Source: Micromonospora sp. KC723
GTDB taxonomy: Bacteria; Actinomycetota; Actinomycetes; Mycobacteriales; Micromonosporaceae
Reading direction: 5' to 3'
NCBI RefSeq assembly: GCF_004348595.1
Contig: NZ_SMKD01000016.1
Coordinates: 1 to 64,000, forward strand
DNA: 64,000 nucleotides
A program made the translations under genes and the position numbers. A model generated the notes under the pieces. The model ran no database searches. It saw nothing but the letters and a program-made list of their open reading frames with translations, and was not told where the DNA came from. Within the stretch, counting starts at the first letter, position 1. Each line of letters begins with the position of its first letter. This document shows, piece after piece, positions 35,131 through 44,961 of this stretch.

Positions 35131-36452
35131 TGACCGCCGAGACGATCGCTGCGGGCGCAGCGGAGGCCCGGCCCGCCGGCGGGCCGGAGGCCCGGCCGAT
35201 GGACCTGTTGCGGTTCGCCACCGCGGGCAGCGTGGACGACGGCAAGTCGACGCTCATCGGCCGGCTGCTGTACGACACGAAGTCGCTCTTCACCGACCAG
35301 CTCGCCGCCGTGGAGGCGGTCAGCGCGGCCCGGGGCGACGAGTACACCAACCTGGCGCTGCTCACCGACGGCCTGCGCGCCGAGCGGGAGCAGGGCATCA
35401 CCATCGACGTGGCGTACCGATACTTCGCCACCCCACGGCGGAAGTTCATCATCGCCGACACCCCGGGGCACATCCAGTACACCCGGAACATGGTCACCGG
35501 CGCCTCCACCGCCGACCTGGCGCTGATCCTGGTGGACGCCCGCAAGGGCCTGGTCGAGCAGTCCCGCCGGCACGCCTTCCTCTGCTCCCTGCTGCGGGTG
35601 CCGCACCTGGTCCTCTGCGTCAACAAGATGGACCTGGTGGACTACTCGCAGGAGGTCTTCGAGCGGATCGCCGACGAGTTCACCGCGTTCGCCGCGAAGC
35701 TCGACGCGCCGGACCTGACCGTGGTGCCGATCTCCGCGCTCAAGGGCGACAACATCGTCACCCGATCGGAGAACATGCCCTGGTACGAGGGGCCGTCGCT
35801 GCTGCACCACCTGGAGCGGGTGCACATCGCCAGCGACCGCAACCTGGTCGACGTCCGCTTTCCGGTGCAGTACGTGATCCGGCCGCAGTCCACCACCGTC
35901 ACCGACTACCGGGGGTACGCCGGCCAGGTGGCCTCAGGCGTGCTCAAGCCCGGTGACGAGGTGATGGTGCTGCCCTCCGGCTTCACCAGCCGGATCTCCT
36001 CGGTGGAGACGGCGGACGGCCCGGTGGGCGAGGCGTTCCCACCGATGTCGGTGACCGTGCGGCTGGCCGACGAGATCGACATCTCGCGCGGCGACATGAT
36101 CTGCCGGCCGAACAACGCCCCCGCGGTGTCGCAGGACATCGAGGCGATGGTCTGCTGGATGGACGAGACCCGGCCGTTGCGGGTCGGCGGGAAGTACGCT
36201 GTCAAGCACACCACCCGCTCCGCGCGGGCGATCGTGCGCGCCCTGCACTACCGGCTGGACATCAACACCCTGCATCGGGACGAGGCGGCCGGCGAGCTGA
36301 AGCTCAACGAGATCGGCCGGGTCCGGTTGCGGACGACGGTGCCGCTGCTCGCCGACGAGTACCGCCGCAACCGCACCACCGGCGGGTTCGTCATCATCGA
36401 CGAGACCACCAACCGCACCGTCGGCGCCGGCATGATCGTCGAGGCTGGCTGA
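35130..36452 (+). CDS. cysN: sulfate adenylyltransferase subunit 1 (GTPase)
   Basis: A 440-aa translation-factor-type GTPase that powers APS formation by CysD. G-motifs: AGSVDDGKSTLIGRLLYD (P-loop), DTPGH, NKMD, then EF-Tu-like domains 2 and 3. It ends without the CysC APS-kinase domain present in longer NC fusions, so PAPS synthesis, if needed, requires a kinase elsewhere. A strong terminator at 36502-36543 ends the operon. Confidence 0.97.
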   Translation: MTAETIAAGAAEARPAGGPEARPMDLLRFATAGSVDDGKSTLIGRLLYDTKSLFTDQLAAVEAVSAARGDEYTNLALLTDGLRAEREQGITIDVAYRYFATPRRKFIIADTPGHIQYTRNMVTGASTADLALILVDARKGLVEQSRRHAFLCSLLRVPHLVLCVNKMDLVDYSQEVFERIADEFTAFAAKLDAPDLTVVPISALKGDNIVTRSENMPWYEGPSLLHHLERVHIASDRNLVDVRFPVQYVIRPQSTTVTDYRGYAGQVASGVLKPGDEVMVLPSGFTSRISSVETADGPVGEAFPPMSVTVRLADEIDISRGDMICRPNNAPAVSQDIEAMVCWMDETRPLRVGGKYAVKHTTRSARAIVRALHYRLDINTLHRDEAAGELKLNEIGRVRLRTTVPLLADEYRRNRTTGGFVIIDETTNRTVGAGMIVEAG

Positions 36453-36501
36453 CATCGCCTGACCGCTGTCGCGGCGGGCGCGGGTGATCGACCTTCTCCG
36501 C

Positions 36502-36543
36502 GCCGACCGGGGGTGTCCCAGCCACGGGACATCCCCGGTCGGC
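36502..36543. terminator. 18-bp stem terminator between cysN and galK
   Basis: GCCGACCGGGGGTGTCCC (36502-36519) pairs with 36526-36543 with a single G-T pair, 6-nt loop. It serves both convergent transcripts. Confidence 0.8.
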
Positions 36544-36602
36544 GTACGACGGGCCGGTCGACGCCCGGACGCCGGCCGGCGTCCGGGCGGTGTGCGGCGG
36601 GT

Positions 36603-37760
36603 TCAGTCCAGGCGGGTGGCGCCGGTGGCGGGCAGGATGGTGAAGGTGGCCGGCTCGGTGAAGCCGTGCCGCGCGTAGGCGTCGGCGACCGCGCCGGCCA
36701 CCCGGTCAGCGGAGGCGGCCTCGACCAGGGCGAGCACGCAGCCGCCGAAGCCGCCGCCGGTCATCCGCGCGCCGAGCGCCCCGGCCGTGAGCGCCGCCTC
36801 GACGGCGGTGTCGATCTCCGGCACGGTGATCTCGAAGTCGTCCCGCATGGAGGCGTGCGAGGCGGTCAGCAGCGGGCCGATCTCGGGTGCCCGGCCGGCG
36901 CGCAGCAGCGCGACGGTGTCGAGTACCCGCTGGTTCTCGGTGACCACGTGCCGGACCCGGCGACGGGTCTCGTCGTCCGGCAGTTTCGGCAGCGCAGCGT
37001 CGAGATCGGCGACCGCCACGTCGCGCAGGGCGGGTACGCCGAGCACGGCCGCCGCCTCCTCGCAGGACTTCCGGCGGGAGGCGTACTCGCCGTCGGCGTG
37101 CCGGTGCGGGGCGCGGCTGTCGATGACGAGTATGGCCAGGCCGGCGGCGTCCAGGTCGAACGGGATGTGTTCGACCTCCTCGGTGCGGCAGTCCAGGAAG
37201 AGCGCGTGGCCCTCCCGGCAACGGATCGCCGCGGACTGGTCCATGATCCCGGTGGGCGCGCCGACGTAGGCGTTCTCGGCGCGCTGGGCGAGTCGGGGCT
37301 GCCGATCGGCGGGCAGGTCCAGCCCGCCCAGGTCGACCAGGGCGGTGAGCACCGCCGCCTCCAGGGCGGCCGAGGAGGAGAGCCCTGAGCCGAGCGGCAC
37401 GTCGGTGGCGATCGCCAGGCGCGCGCCGGGCACGGCGTGCCCGGCCTCGCGCAGCGCCCAGACCACCCCGGCTACGTACGCGCCCCAGCCGGTGACCCGG
37501 CCGGGCTCGTCGACGTCGGCGGCGGCGAACTCGATCTGCGCCTCGGTGGTCTCTGACCAGACCGTCCAGCGTTCGCCGTCCTGTGGTGCGGCGGCCACGA
37601 CGGTGCGCAGGGACAACGCGAAGGGCAGTACGAAGCCGTCGTTGTAGTCGGTGTGCTCGCCGATCAGGTTGGCCCGGCCGGGAGCCGCCCAGCGGCCCGC
37701 CGGCTCCTGGCCGTACGCGGATCGGAAGCCGGCGGTGGCCCGGTCCTCGACGTCGGTCAC
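36603..37760 (-). CDS. galK: galactokinase
   Basis: A 385-aa GHMP kinase phosphorylating galactose at C1. Motifs: APGRANLIGEHTDYNDGFVLP near 27-47 (sugar binding), VPLGSGLSSSAALE (ATP loop) and MTGGGFGGCVLAL near the C-terminus. It starts at GTG 37760, overlapping the galE stop by 4 nt, so it is cotranslated with galE. A galT gene for the Leloir pathway is not in the window. Confidence 0.97.
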   Translation of the reverse strand: MTDVEDRATAGFRSAYGQEPAGRWAAPGRANLIGEHTDYNDGFVLPFALSLRTVVAAAPQDGERWTVWSETTEAQIEFAAADVDEPGRVTGWGAYVAGVVWALREAGHAVPGARLAIATDVPLGSGLSSSAALEAAVLTALVDLGGLDLPADRQPRLAQRAENAYVGAPTGIMDQSAAIRCREGHALFLDCRTEEVEHIPFDLDAAGLAILVIDSRAPHRHADGEYASRRKSCEEAAAVLGVPALRDVAVADLDAALPKLPDDETRRRVRHVVTENQRVLDTVALLRAGRAPEIGPLLTASHASMRDDFEITVPEIDTAVEAALTAGALGARMTGGGFGGCVLALVEAASADRVAGAVADAYARHGFTEPATFTILPATGATRLD

Positions 37761-38740
37761 TGCTGCTCCAGGAGGTGGGTGCGGTAGAAGGTCCAGGCGT
37801 CGGCGACCATGTCGTGCAGGGTCGGCTTCTGCGGGGTCCAGCCGAGTTCGGCGCGGGCCAGCGCGGAGGAGGCGACCAGTTCGGCCGGGTCGCCCTCGCG
37901 GCGCGGGGCGACCTCCACCGGCACCGGGTGGCCGGTGATCTCGCGGACCACGTCGGCGACCTGCCGGTTGGTGAAGCCGGCGCCGTTGCCGAGGTTGTAG
38001 ATGCGGTGCTGGCCCGCGGTGGCGGCGGTCAGCGCCAGCAGGTGGGCGCGGGCCAGGTCCTCGACGTGGATGTAGTCGCGGACGCAGGTGCCGTCGACGG
38101 TGGGGTAGTCGTCACCGAAGAGCTGGAGCTTCTCCCGGCGGCCGGCGGCGACCTGCAACGCGATCGGGATCAGGTGGGTCTCCGGGTCGTGTCGTTCGCC
38201 GATGGCGACGCCGCCGTGCAGGTACGCCCCGGCGACGTTGAAGTAGCGCAGCGAGACGGCGGCCAGGTTGTGCGCGATCGCCTCGGAGGTGAGCGCCAAG
38301 TCGACGGCCAGTTTGGTGGCGCCGTACGTGTTGGTGGGGGCCTTGGCCGCCGTTTCCGGGATGGGCAGCTCGGTGGGGTTGCCGTAGACGGCGGCGGTGG
38401 AGGAGAAGACCAGGCGGGGCACCCGGGCGGCCCGCACGGCGTCGATGAGCGCGATCGAGCTGACCGTGTTGGCGTGCCAGTAGAGTTCCGGCCGGACCAT
38501 CGACTCCCCGGCGGCGATCAGCGCGGCGAAGTGCAGCACCCCGTCGAAGCCGGCCTCGGGGGTGAGGACCCGGGCCGCCTCGTGGACCGGTAGGTCGACG
38601 TGGGTGGCGTCCGTGGCGAGCGCCTCCTGGTGGCCGGTACGCAGGTCGTCGAGGACCGTCACGTCGTGGCCGTTGTCCAGCAGCATCCGGGTCACCACGC
38701 TGCCGATGAAGCCGGCGCCGCCGGTGACGAGCAGTTTCAC
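37757..38740 (-). CDS. galE: UDP-glucose 4-epimerase
   Basis: A 327-aa extended SDR interconverting UDP-glucose and UDP-galactose. The NAD motif is VTGGAGFIGS at 5-14, with the catalytic pair SSTAAVYG...NTYGATKLAVD (Ser, Tyr-x-x-x-Lys). C-terminal NLGNGAGFTNRQV. GTG 38740 is chosen because GGGAGGAC lies at correct distance; the reading from 38788 adds 16 residues. First gene of the galE-galK pair; UDP-galactose may also feed cell-envelope glycans. Confidence 0.97.
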   Translation of the reverse strand: MKLLVTGGAGFIGSVVTRMLLDNGHDVTVLDDLRTGHQEALATDATHVDLPVHEAARVLTPEAGFDGVLHFAALIAAGESMVRPELYWHANTVSSIALIDAVRAARVPRLVFSSTAAVYGNPTELPIPETAAKAPTNTYGATKLAVDLALTSEAIAHNLAAVSLRYFNVAGAYLHGGVAIGERHDPETHLIPIALQVAAGRREKLQLFGDDYPTVDGTCVRDYIHVEDLARAHLLALTAATAGQHRIYNLGNGAGFTNRQVADVVREITGHPVPVEVAPRREGDPAELVASSALARAELGWTPQKPTLHDMVADAWTFYRTHLLEQQ

Positions 38741-38913
38741 GTCGGTCCTCCCTGCCTGGCCGTGTCCTACCACCGCCGTCGTGATCACCCTACGACCGGA
38801 GCCGGTGCCTGCGCTCCGCGTCGACCACCCGCTATTCCACCATGAACCTCCACGATTGAACAGATCCGAACATGGTCGGTTGTCGCGACCCGGACGGCCC
38901 TACCATCACCTAC

Positions 38914-39918
38914 ATGCGCACGGGTGGTCCCGGGTCCCGGCGACGATCGCCGGGGCGACCCCGACGGATGCCCGGGCCGGTGGCGCGCGGCGTGGCCCGG
39001 CTCGTGGTCCGGGCCGCCGACGGTGCCACCCGGCTCGTCACCGACCTGCTCGGAGCAAGCCCGGCCGCCGGACGGGAACGGATCACCGAGGACGAGCTGC
39101 GCGACCTGGTCGCCGCCAACACCGTGCTCGATCCCGACGAGCGCCGGATCATCGACGAGGTGCTGGTCGCCGGGGCGAGCCTGGTGCGCGAGGTGATGAT
39201 GCCCCGCACCGAGGTGGTCTTCCTCTCCGCCGGGACGGACCTCACCGTGGCCCAGCGGGTGGTCCGAGCCGAACCGCACAGTCGCTATCCGGTGATCGAC
39301 GGCACCCACGACGACGTGGTCGGCTTCGTGCACCTGCGGGACGTGCTGCTGCGCCCCGACCTCGACCCGTGCGCCACGGTCGGCGAGCTCACCCGCGAGG
39401 TGAAGCGGCTGCCCGGCAGCAAGCGGGTGCTCGCCGCGCTGACCGAGATGCGCCGGGAGGGACACCACCTGGCGGTGGTGGTCGACGAGTACGGCGGCAC
39501 CGCCGGCATCGTCACCCTGGAGGACCTCATCGAGGAGTTGGTCGGCGAGGTCCACGACGGGTACGACGGCGCCGCTGCGGCCCACGCCGGGCTGCCCACC
39601 GTGGTGGACGGCCGGCTCAACCTCGCCGACTTCGCCGAGCGCACCGGGGTGACGCTGCCGACCGGGCCGTACGAGACGGTCGGCGGCTTCGTGATGGCCG
39701 TGCTGGGCCGACTGCCGGTCGCCGGAGACGAGGTGCCGGTGGCTCCGCCGGACATCGAGCCCGGCGAGCCGGGCGGCGGCTGGCTGCTGCGGGTGCTGGC
39801 CCTGGACGGGCGGCGGGTCTCCCGGATCGCGGTCTCCGCCGGGCGCCTGCCCGAGCAGCGGCGCGAGGTCACCGCCCCGGCCCGGGCGGCGGTGCGCCGA
39901 CCCGCCGGGCCGTCATGA
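38914..39918 (+). CDS. CBS-domain protein, CorC/HlyC type
   Basis: A 334-aa cytoplasmic protein. The first 45 residues are basic and Pro/Arg-rich. Two CBS domains follow (about 85-145 with EVMMPRTEVVFL and RYPVIDGTHDDVVGFVHLRD, and about 150-210 with GHHLAVVVDEYGGTAGIVTLEDLIEEL), then a CorC_HlyC transporter-associated domain (about 230-310). The N-terminal DUF21 membrane domain of full transporters is missing, so this is the soluble CorC form, linked in the family to Mg/Co efflux control. ATG 38914; trpS follows 33 bp later. Confidence 0.9.
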   Translation: MRTGGPGSRRRSPGRPRRMPGPVARGVARLVVRAADGATRLVTDLLGASPAAGRERITEDELRDLVAANTVLDPDERRIIDEVLVAGASLVREVMMPRTEVVFLSAGTDLTVAQRVVRAEPHSRYPVIDGTHDDVVGFVHLRDVLLRPDLDPCATVGELTREVKRLPGSKRVLAALTEMRREGHHLAVVVDEYGGTAGIVTLEDLIEELVGEVHDGYDGAAAAHAGLPTVVDGRLNLADFAERTGVTLPTGPYETVGGFVMAVLGRLPVAGDEVPVAPPDIEPGEPGGGWLLRVLALDGRRVSRIAVSAGRLPEQRREVTAPARAAVRRPAGPS

Positions 39919-40977
<1,059 letters not shown>

Positions 40978-40995
40978 CGGCCCGGGATCGTCAGG

Positions 40996-41574
40996 GTGGA
41001 GTCGGTGGCCGGAGGGGTGGCGCGGAGCGTGGATCGCAGGGGCGGGGCGCCGGAAGCCGGCGACACCATCCAGATCGGGATCGCGGTGGACGTCCCGGAG
41101 CCGTGGGGCGGCGTGCTCACCCGGCGTCGGGTCGAAGCGGGCGACCCGCAGGTGGTGCCCGCGCACGTGACCCTGCTCGGGCCCACCGAGATCCCCGTCG
41201 CCGCGCTGCCGGCGGTCGAGGCGCACCTGACCCGGGTGGCCGCCACGCACCTGCCGTTCACCCTGCACCTGCGGGGCACCGGCACGTTCCGCCCGGTGAC
41301 CCAGGTGGTGTTCGTGACGGTGGCCGCCGGCATCAGCGAGTGCGAGCTGCTCGCCGCCGCCATCAACGCCGCCCCCGAGCTGCACCGGGAAACCCGCTTC
41401 CCGTACCACCCGCACGTCACCGTCGCGCAGGACGTCGCGCCGGAAGCCCTGGATCGGGCGTACGAGGACCTGGCCGACTTCTCCGCGATGTTCGAGGTCG
41501 ACTCCTTCACCCTCTTCTCGCACAGCGGCGAGGCCCGGTGGCAACCGCGCCGGGACTTCCGACTGGGCGGCTGA
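40996..41574 (+). CDS. 2H phosphoesterase, 2'-5' RNA ligase-like
   Basis: A 192-aa protein with the two H-x-T/S motifs of the 2H superfamily: HVTLLGPTE near 57 and HVTVAQDVA near 137, each at the end of a beta strand of the duplicated fold. A short basic N-terminal tail precedes QIGIAVDVPEPWGGVL. Related enzymes hydrolyse or join 2'-5' RNA linkages or cyclic phosphates; the natural substrate is unknown. It starts at GTG 40996, 18 bp after trpS, probably in one transcript, and a terminator-like hairpin follows. Confidence 0.88.
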   Translation: MESVAGGVARSVDRRGGAPEAGDTIQIGIAVDVPEPWGGVLTRRRVEAGDPQVVPAHVTLLGPTEIPVAALPAVEAHLTRVAATHLPFTLHLRGTGTFRPVTQVVFVTVAAGISECELLAAAINAAPELHRETRFPYHPHVTVAQDVAPEALDRAYEDLADFSAMFEVDSFTLFSHSGEARWQPRRDFRLGG

Positions 41575-41577
41575 CAC

Positions 41578-41607
41578 GTCCGGGGCGGCCGTCCGGCCGT
41601 CCCGGAC
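41578..41607 (+). terminator. terminator-like hairpin
   Basis: GTCCGGG (41578-41584) with CCCGGAC (41601-41607), and CGGCC with GGCCG inside. Follows the 2H gene stop by a few bases. Confidence 0.55.
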
Positions 41608-41632
41608 CCGAGTGTTCGGCGAGGATGGCGTG

Positions 41633-42568
41633 GTGGACGCGTGGGGGCGGCTGACGGCGAGCATCGACCGCCGGTTCAGCACGGCCCGGGACCGGTGGCC
41701 CGGGTTCGACCACCTGTGGCGAGCGGTCGACCTGTACGGCGCCGTGTTGGGCGGGCGGCTCGCCGCGGCCATCGCCTACTACGGTTTCTTCGCCGTCTTC
41801 GCCCTCGCGTTGGTCGCGTACTCCGTCTTCGGGGCGATCCTGGAGGCCAACGACGAGGTCAGCAACGCGGCGGCCCACTTCCTGCGGCGGAACCTGCCCT
41901 TCCTCGACCCGCAACAGATCGCGCAGAGCAGCAACACCGTCGGGGTGGTCGGCCTGGTCATCCTGGTCTTCACCGGGATCGGCTGGGTGGAGGCGATCCG
42001 CTCCTCGCAGCGGCTGATGTACGGCTTCAACCAGCAGCCCGGCAACCTGGTGGTACGCCGCCTGGTCGACCTCGGTGTGCTGGTGCTGGTCTTCGTGATG
42101 CTCGGCGTCTCGGTGGCGGCGGTGGACGCGCTGGAGTCGTTGCTGCGCTTCCTGCTGCGGGCCACCGGCTCGATCGGCCTGACCACGGTCAGCGCGGTGC
42201 TCAGTGTGCTGGTCAACGCGGTGATCGCCACGGCGCTGCTGGTGGCGGTGCCCCGGCTGCGGATGAGCCGGCGTCGGCTGCGGCCGGTGGTGCTGCTCGT
42301 CGCGGTGGGGATCACGTTGCTGAACACCGTCGGGCGGTACTACATCGTGCGGACCGAGCGGAACCCGGCGTACGCGGTGGTGGCCGGGGCGGTGGCCGTG
42401 CTGCTCTACCTCTATCTGCTCAACCAGCTGGTGCTCTTCGGCGCGGCGCTGGCCGCGACCAGCCGGCACGGCCGGGTGGTGGACCTGGCCCACGGGCCCC
42501 CGCCGGCGGACCTCGACATCGAGGCCGACGAGGAGATGGATCCGGGGACGCCAGGAGGGGCGGGCTGA
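41633..42568 (+). CDS. YihY/BrkB-like inner membrane protein
   Basis: A 311-aa polytopic protein of the YihY/virulence factor BrkB family, of unknown transport or structural role. About six hydrophobic spans can be seen, from IAYYGFFAVFALALVAYSVFG, through VGVVGLVILVFTGIGWVEAI with the family motif RSSQRLMYG, to YLYLLNQLVLFGAALAA. GTG 41633 has GAGGA 7 nt upstream; GTG 41612 or 41630 are alternatives. The stop is 1 nt from the start of a GntR gene, so both are cotranscribed. Confidence 0.88.
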   Translation: MDAWGRLTASIDRRFSTARDRWPGFDHLWRAVDLYGAVLGGRLAAAIAYYGFFAVFALALVAYSVFGAILEANDEVSNAAAHFLRRNLPFLDPQQIAQSSNTVGVVGLVILVFTGIGWVEAIRSSQRLMYGFNQQPGNLVVRRLVDLGVLVLVFVMLGVSVAAVDALESLLRFLLRATGSIGLTTVSAVLSVLVNAVIATALLVAVPRLRMSRRRLRPVVLLVAVGITLLNTVGRYYIVRTERNPAYAVVAGAVAVLLYLYLLNQLVLFGAALAATSRHGRVVDLAHGPPPADLDIEADEEMDPGTPGGAG

Positions 42569-42569
42569 C

Positions 42570-42938
42570 GTGCTGATCGAGATCGACGCGGGTTCCGCGG
42601 TGCCGCCGTACGAGCAGGTGCGCGGGCAGTTGGCCGCCATGATCGGCGACGGGCGGCTGCCGGTGGGCACCCGGCTGCCCCCGGTGCGGCAGTTCGCCGG
42701 TGAGCTGGGGCTGGCGGTGAACACCGTGGCGCGGGCGTACCGGGAGCTGGAGGCGGCCGGGCTGCTGCGGACCCGGGGCCGGCACGGCACGTACGTGGCG
42801 CCGGGGCGGGACGACGCGACCGATCGGTTGCAGCGGGCCGCCGTCCGGTACGCCGAGGAGGCGGTGCGCCTCGGCGTCCCCGCGGACCGGGCCCTGGCTC
42901 TGGTCCGCGCGGCACTGGACGCCGCCGGGCCGGCCTGA
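42570..42938 (+). CDS. GntR-family regulator, YtrA-like
   Basis: A 122-aa regulator with an N-terminal GntR winged helix (VPPYEQVRGQLAAMIGDGRLP, RLPPVRQFAGELGLAVNTVARAYRELEAAGLLRTRG) and a short helical tail (about 85-120) in place of a large effector domain, which is the YtrA layout. YtrA proteins usually control membrane or transporter genes in their own operon; the BrkB-like gene 1 nt upstream fits that role. GTG 42570. Confidence 0.87.
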   Translation: MLIEIDAGSAVPPYEQVRGQLAAMIGDGRLPVGTRLPPVRQFAGELGLAVNTVARAYRELEAAGLLRTRGRHGTYVAPGRDDATDRLQRAAVRYAEEAVRLGVPADRALALVRAALDAAGPA

Positions 42939-43035
42939 GCGCCGGCCCGGTTTCCACCGGGGAAGGGAGACCTACGGAACATGAAATAGGGCAAATGCCG
43001 CTCATCCTGCCTGCTGGACCGACCATGATGAGGCC

Positions 43036-43482
43036 GTGGGCGCACTCGTGACGTTGGACCTGCCGGACGACTCGCCGATTCTCGGTCTGCCGTGGGTCAT
43101 CACGTTCGGCCCGCTCGGTGACCCGGCCGAGTGGGAGCCGGTGGTCTGCGGCCCGTACGAGCGACCGCACGCGCTGGCCCTGGCCGAGGCGGTGGTCGCC
43201 GAGGAGCAGCTGATGGCGGTGGTCGAGCCGCTGGTGCCGGCGTTGTCCGCCGAGGAGGTCCGCGGCGAGATCGCCGCCGCGCAGCTCGCCGCCGGAGACG
43301 AGCTGGCCCGGATCGAGGAGTCCGACCTCTACGGCGACTTCTCCGACGTCGTCGACGAGGAACTGGAGCGGGCGGCCGCACCGGAGGAGCACCCGCCCGC
43401 GCCGCTGCCCGCGCCGAGCGAGGAGGAACTGCGGGCCGGTTTCGACCGGATCGCCGAACTGCTGCGCCGCAAGGGGCGGTGA
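43036..43482 (+). CDS. hypothetical acidic protein, 148 aa
   Basis: A soluble, Glu-rich protein. The first 45 residues (LDLPDDSPILGLPWVITFGP, EWEPVVCGPYERPHALALAE) look like a compact beta-alpha unit, and the rest is helical with long Ala/Glu runs and a basic RRKGR end. I recognise no family. Starts at GTG 43036 behind GAGG. Its good codon use and clear flanking boundaries support a real gene. Confidence 0.75.
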   Translation: MGALVTLDLPDDSPILGLPWVITFGPLGDPAEWEPVVCGPYERPHALALAEAVVAEEQLMAVVEPLVPALSAEEVRGEIAAAQLAAGDELARIEESDLYGDFSDVVDEELERAAAPEEHPPAPLPAPSEEELRAGFDRIAELLRRKGR

Positions 43483-43498
43483 ACCACCCGGTCGGCGG

Positions 43499-44695
43499 TC
43501 AGCTCACCGTGGCGGCCTGGAGGTCCACGTTGCCGCACTGGCCGTGGTGGTCGACCTCGGTGATCCAGCTGATCTTCACCTTCTCGCCCCGGGGCACCCG
43601 GAACCGGATCTCGAACCGGGCCGTCCGGTTGGTGTGGCGGTCCTCCATCCGCAGGGTGGTGGTCGGGCCACCGGTGGTGAGCCGGACGTCCAGCCGGCCC
43701 CGGGCCATCCAGAGGCCGGCGTAGAGCTGCACCGTGCGCGGTTCGCCCGAGCCGACCACCGCGAGGGCGAAGCCCGTGCCCCGTCCGCAGGTGTAGACAC
43801 CGGTCGGGGTGGGGCCGGTCGACGCCACCGGCGACCCGTCGACCCAGCGGAACGACTCCGGGTTGTTGTGGTAGCTGCCCCGGTAGCCCCAGCCGCCCTC
43901 GTCGATGATCTCGCCGGTGCCGCCCTGCTTGCGTACCACGGAGTCGCCGCCCCGCAGACCCCAGTGCGCCCAGTCCCGGCCGCCACCCGCGGTCAGGTCC
44001 ACCACGTCCGGTACGTCGTGTCGGGTCACCGTGAGTGTTGGTGGTGCGGGCCGGGGCGCCGGCGCCGAGGTGGCCGGCTCCCGCGCGTGGGAGCCGGTTG
44101 GCCGCCCGCCCGGTGGATCCGACGGTCCCCCCGTCGCCACCGGCTGCTCGCGCGACCGCAGGCCGGGTGAGGGCCGATCGCCTGGCGGCGCCTCCGGGAC
44201 GACGGTGAAACCGCCACTGGGCTGACTGACCGGGGTACGTCCGCCGCTGCGGCTTGCCGCGGGTGCGTCGGGGGCGCGGCCGGAGCCGAGGTACGACACC
44301 AGGGCCACCACGCAGGCCAGCGCCGTCAGCCCCGACACCGCCCAGCGCCGACGTCGGCCGGGCGTCGGCCGGGCGGCCGGTAGGGCCGGTGACGTCAAGC
44401 GGATATGCACCTGGTCGGCGCCGGCCCGGCCGCGGTGCCGGCCCCGCGTGTCCGGGCCGGTCGGTGTGCCGTCCCACCCGGGGGGTGGCGGCGACGACAC
44501 TTCGGGCGACCGGTCGATGGTCGCGGCCCGGTCCACGACGGAGCGCAGCTGGCGGGGGTTCGGGACCGGGTGCGGCGTGCCAGCGCCCCCGGCCGGCCCC
44601 GTGGCGGGTGGGGTCGGCCCGCGCGCGGGCCGATCCGAGGCCGGGAGTGGCCAACGACCGGTGCCCGGCTGGTCCGGGGTGTTCTCGTCTGTCAT
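43499..44695 (-). CDS. hypothetical single-pass membrane protein, 398 aa
   Basis: A protein with a disordered, Pro-rich cytoplasmic N-terminus (about 1-115), one membrane helix (WAVSGLTALACVVALVSYLG, about 118-137), a Pro/Ser/Gly linker and a C-terminal extracellular domain (about 215-398). That domain holds DWAHWGLRGGDSVVRKQGG, PTGVYTCGRGTGFALAV and DHHGQCGNVDLQA, a beta-sandwich-like pattern; a carbohydrate- or wall-binding module is possible but not proven. ATG 44695 behind AGGGGAAGG. Convergent with the preceding gene. Confidence 0.78.
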   Translation of the reverse strand: MTDENTPDQPGTGRWPLPASDRPARGPTPPATGPAGGAGTPHPVPNPRQLRSVVDRAATIDRSPEVSSPPPPGWDGTPTGPDTRGRHRGRAGADQVHIRLTSPALPAARPTPGRRRRWAVSGLTALACVVALVSYLGSGRAPDAPAASRSGGRTPVSQPSGGFTVVPEAPPGDRPSPGLRSREQPVATGGPSDPPGGRPTGSHAREPATSAPAPRPAPPTLTVTRHDVPDVVDLTAGGGRDWAHWGLRGGDSVVRKQGGTGEIIDEGGWGYRGSYHNNPESFRWVDGSPVASTGPTPTGVYTCGRGTGFALAVVGSGEPRTVQLYAGLWMARGRLDVRLTTGGPTTTLRMEDRHTNRTARFEIRFRVPRGEKVKISWITEVDHHGQCGNVDLQAATVS

Positions 44696-44845
44696 GAAGC
44701 CTTCCCCTACCGCCTGAACAGGCGATCGCGCTTCCTGCCAAGCGCTTTGCGGGGGTGGAAGTGTTACACCCGTGCCGGCCCCGGCGCGCCCGGCGACCGG
44801 GCCGGCCGAGGCGGCATGGTGTGCCGTGCGGCGCAACGGACGACA

Positions 44846-44882
44846 CCGGCGTGCCGGGAAGCGGACTCCCCGGGCACGCCGG
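44846..44882 (-). terminator. hairpin behind the alpha-glucosidase gene
   Basis: CCGGCGTGCC-GGG (44846-44858) pairs with CCC-GGGCACGCCGG (44868-44882) with one bulge. Lies 80 bp beyond the glucosidase stop, in a 266-bp gap that otherwise shows no gene. Confidence 0.55.
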
Positions 44883-44961
44883 CGTCACCCCCCACCACAA
44901 GGGGCCAGTGGCCCAGCCGCCCGTCGGCGCGGAGCACAACGGACGGCCAGGTCGATGGCGG

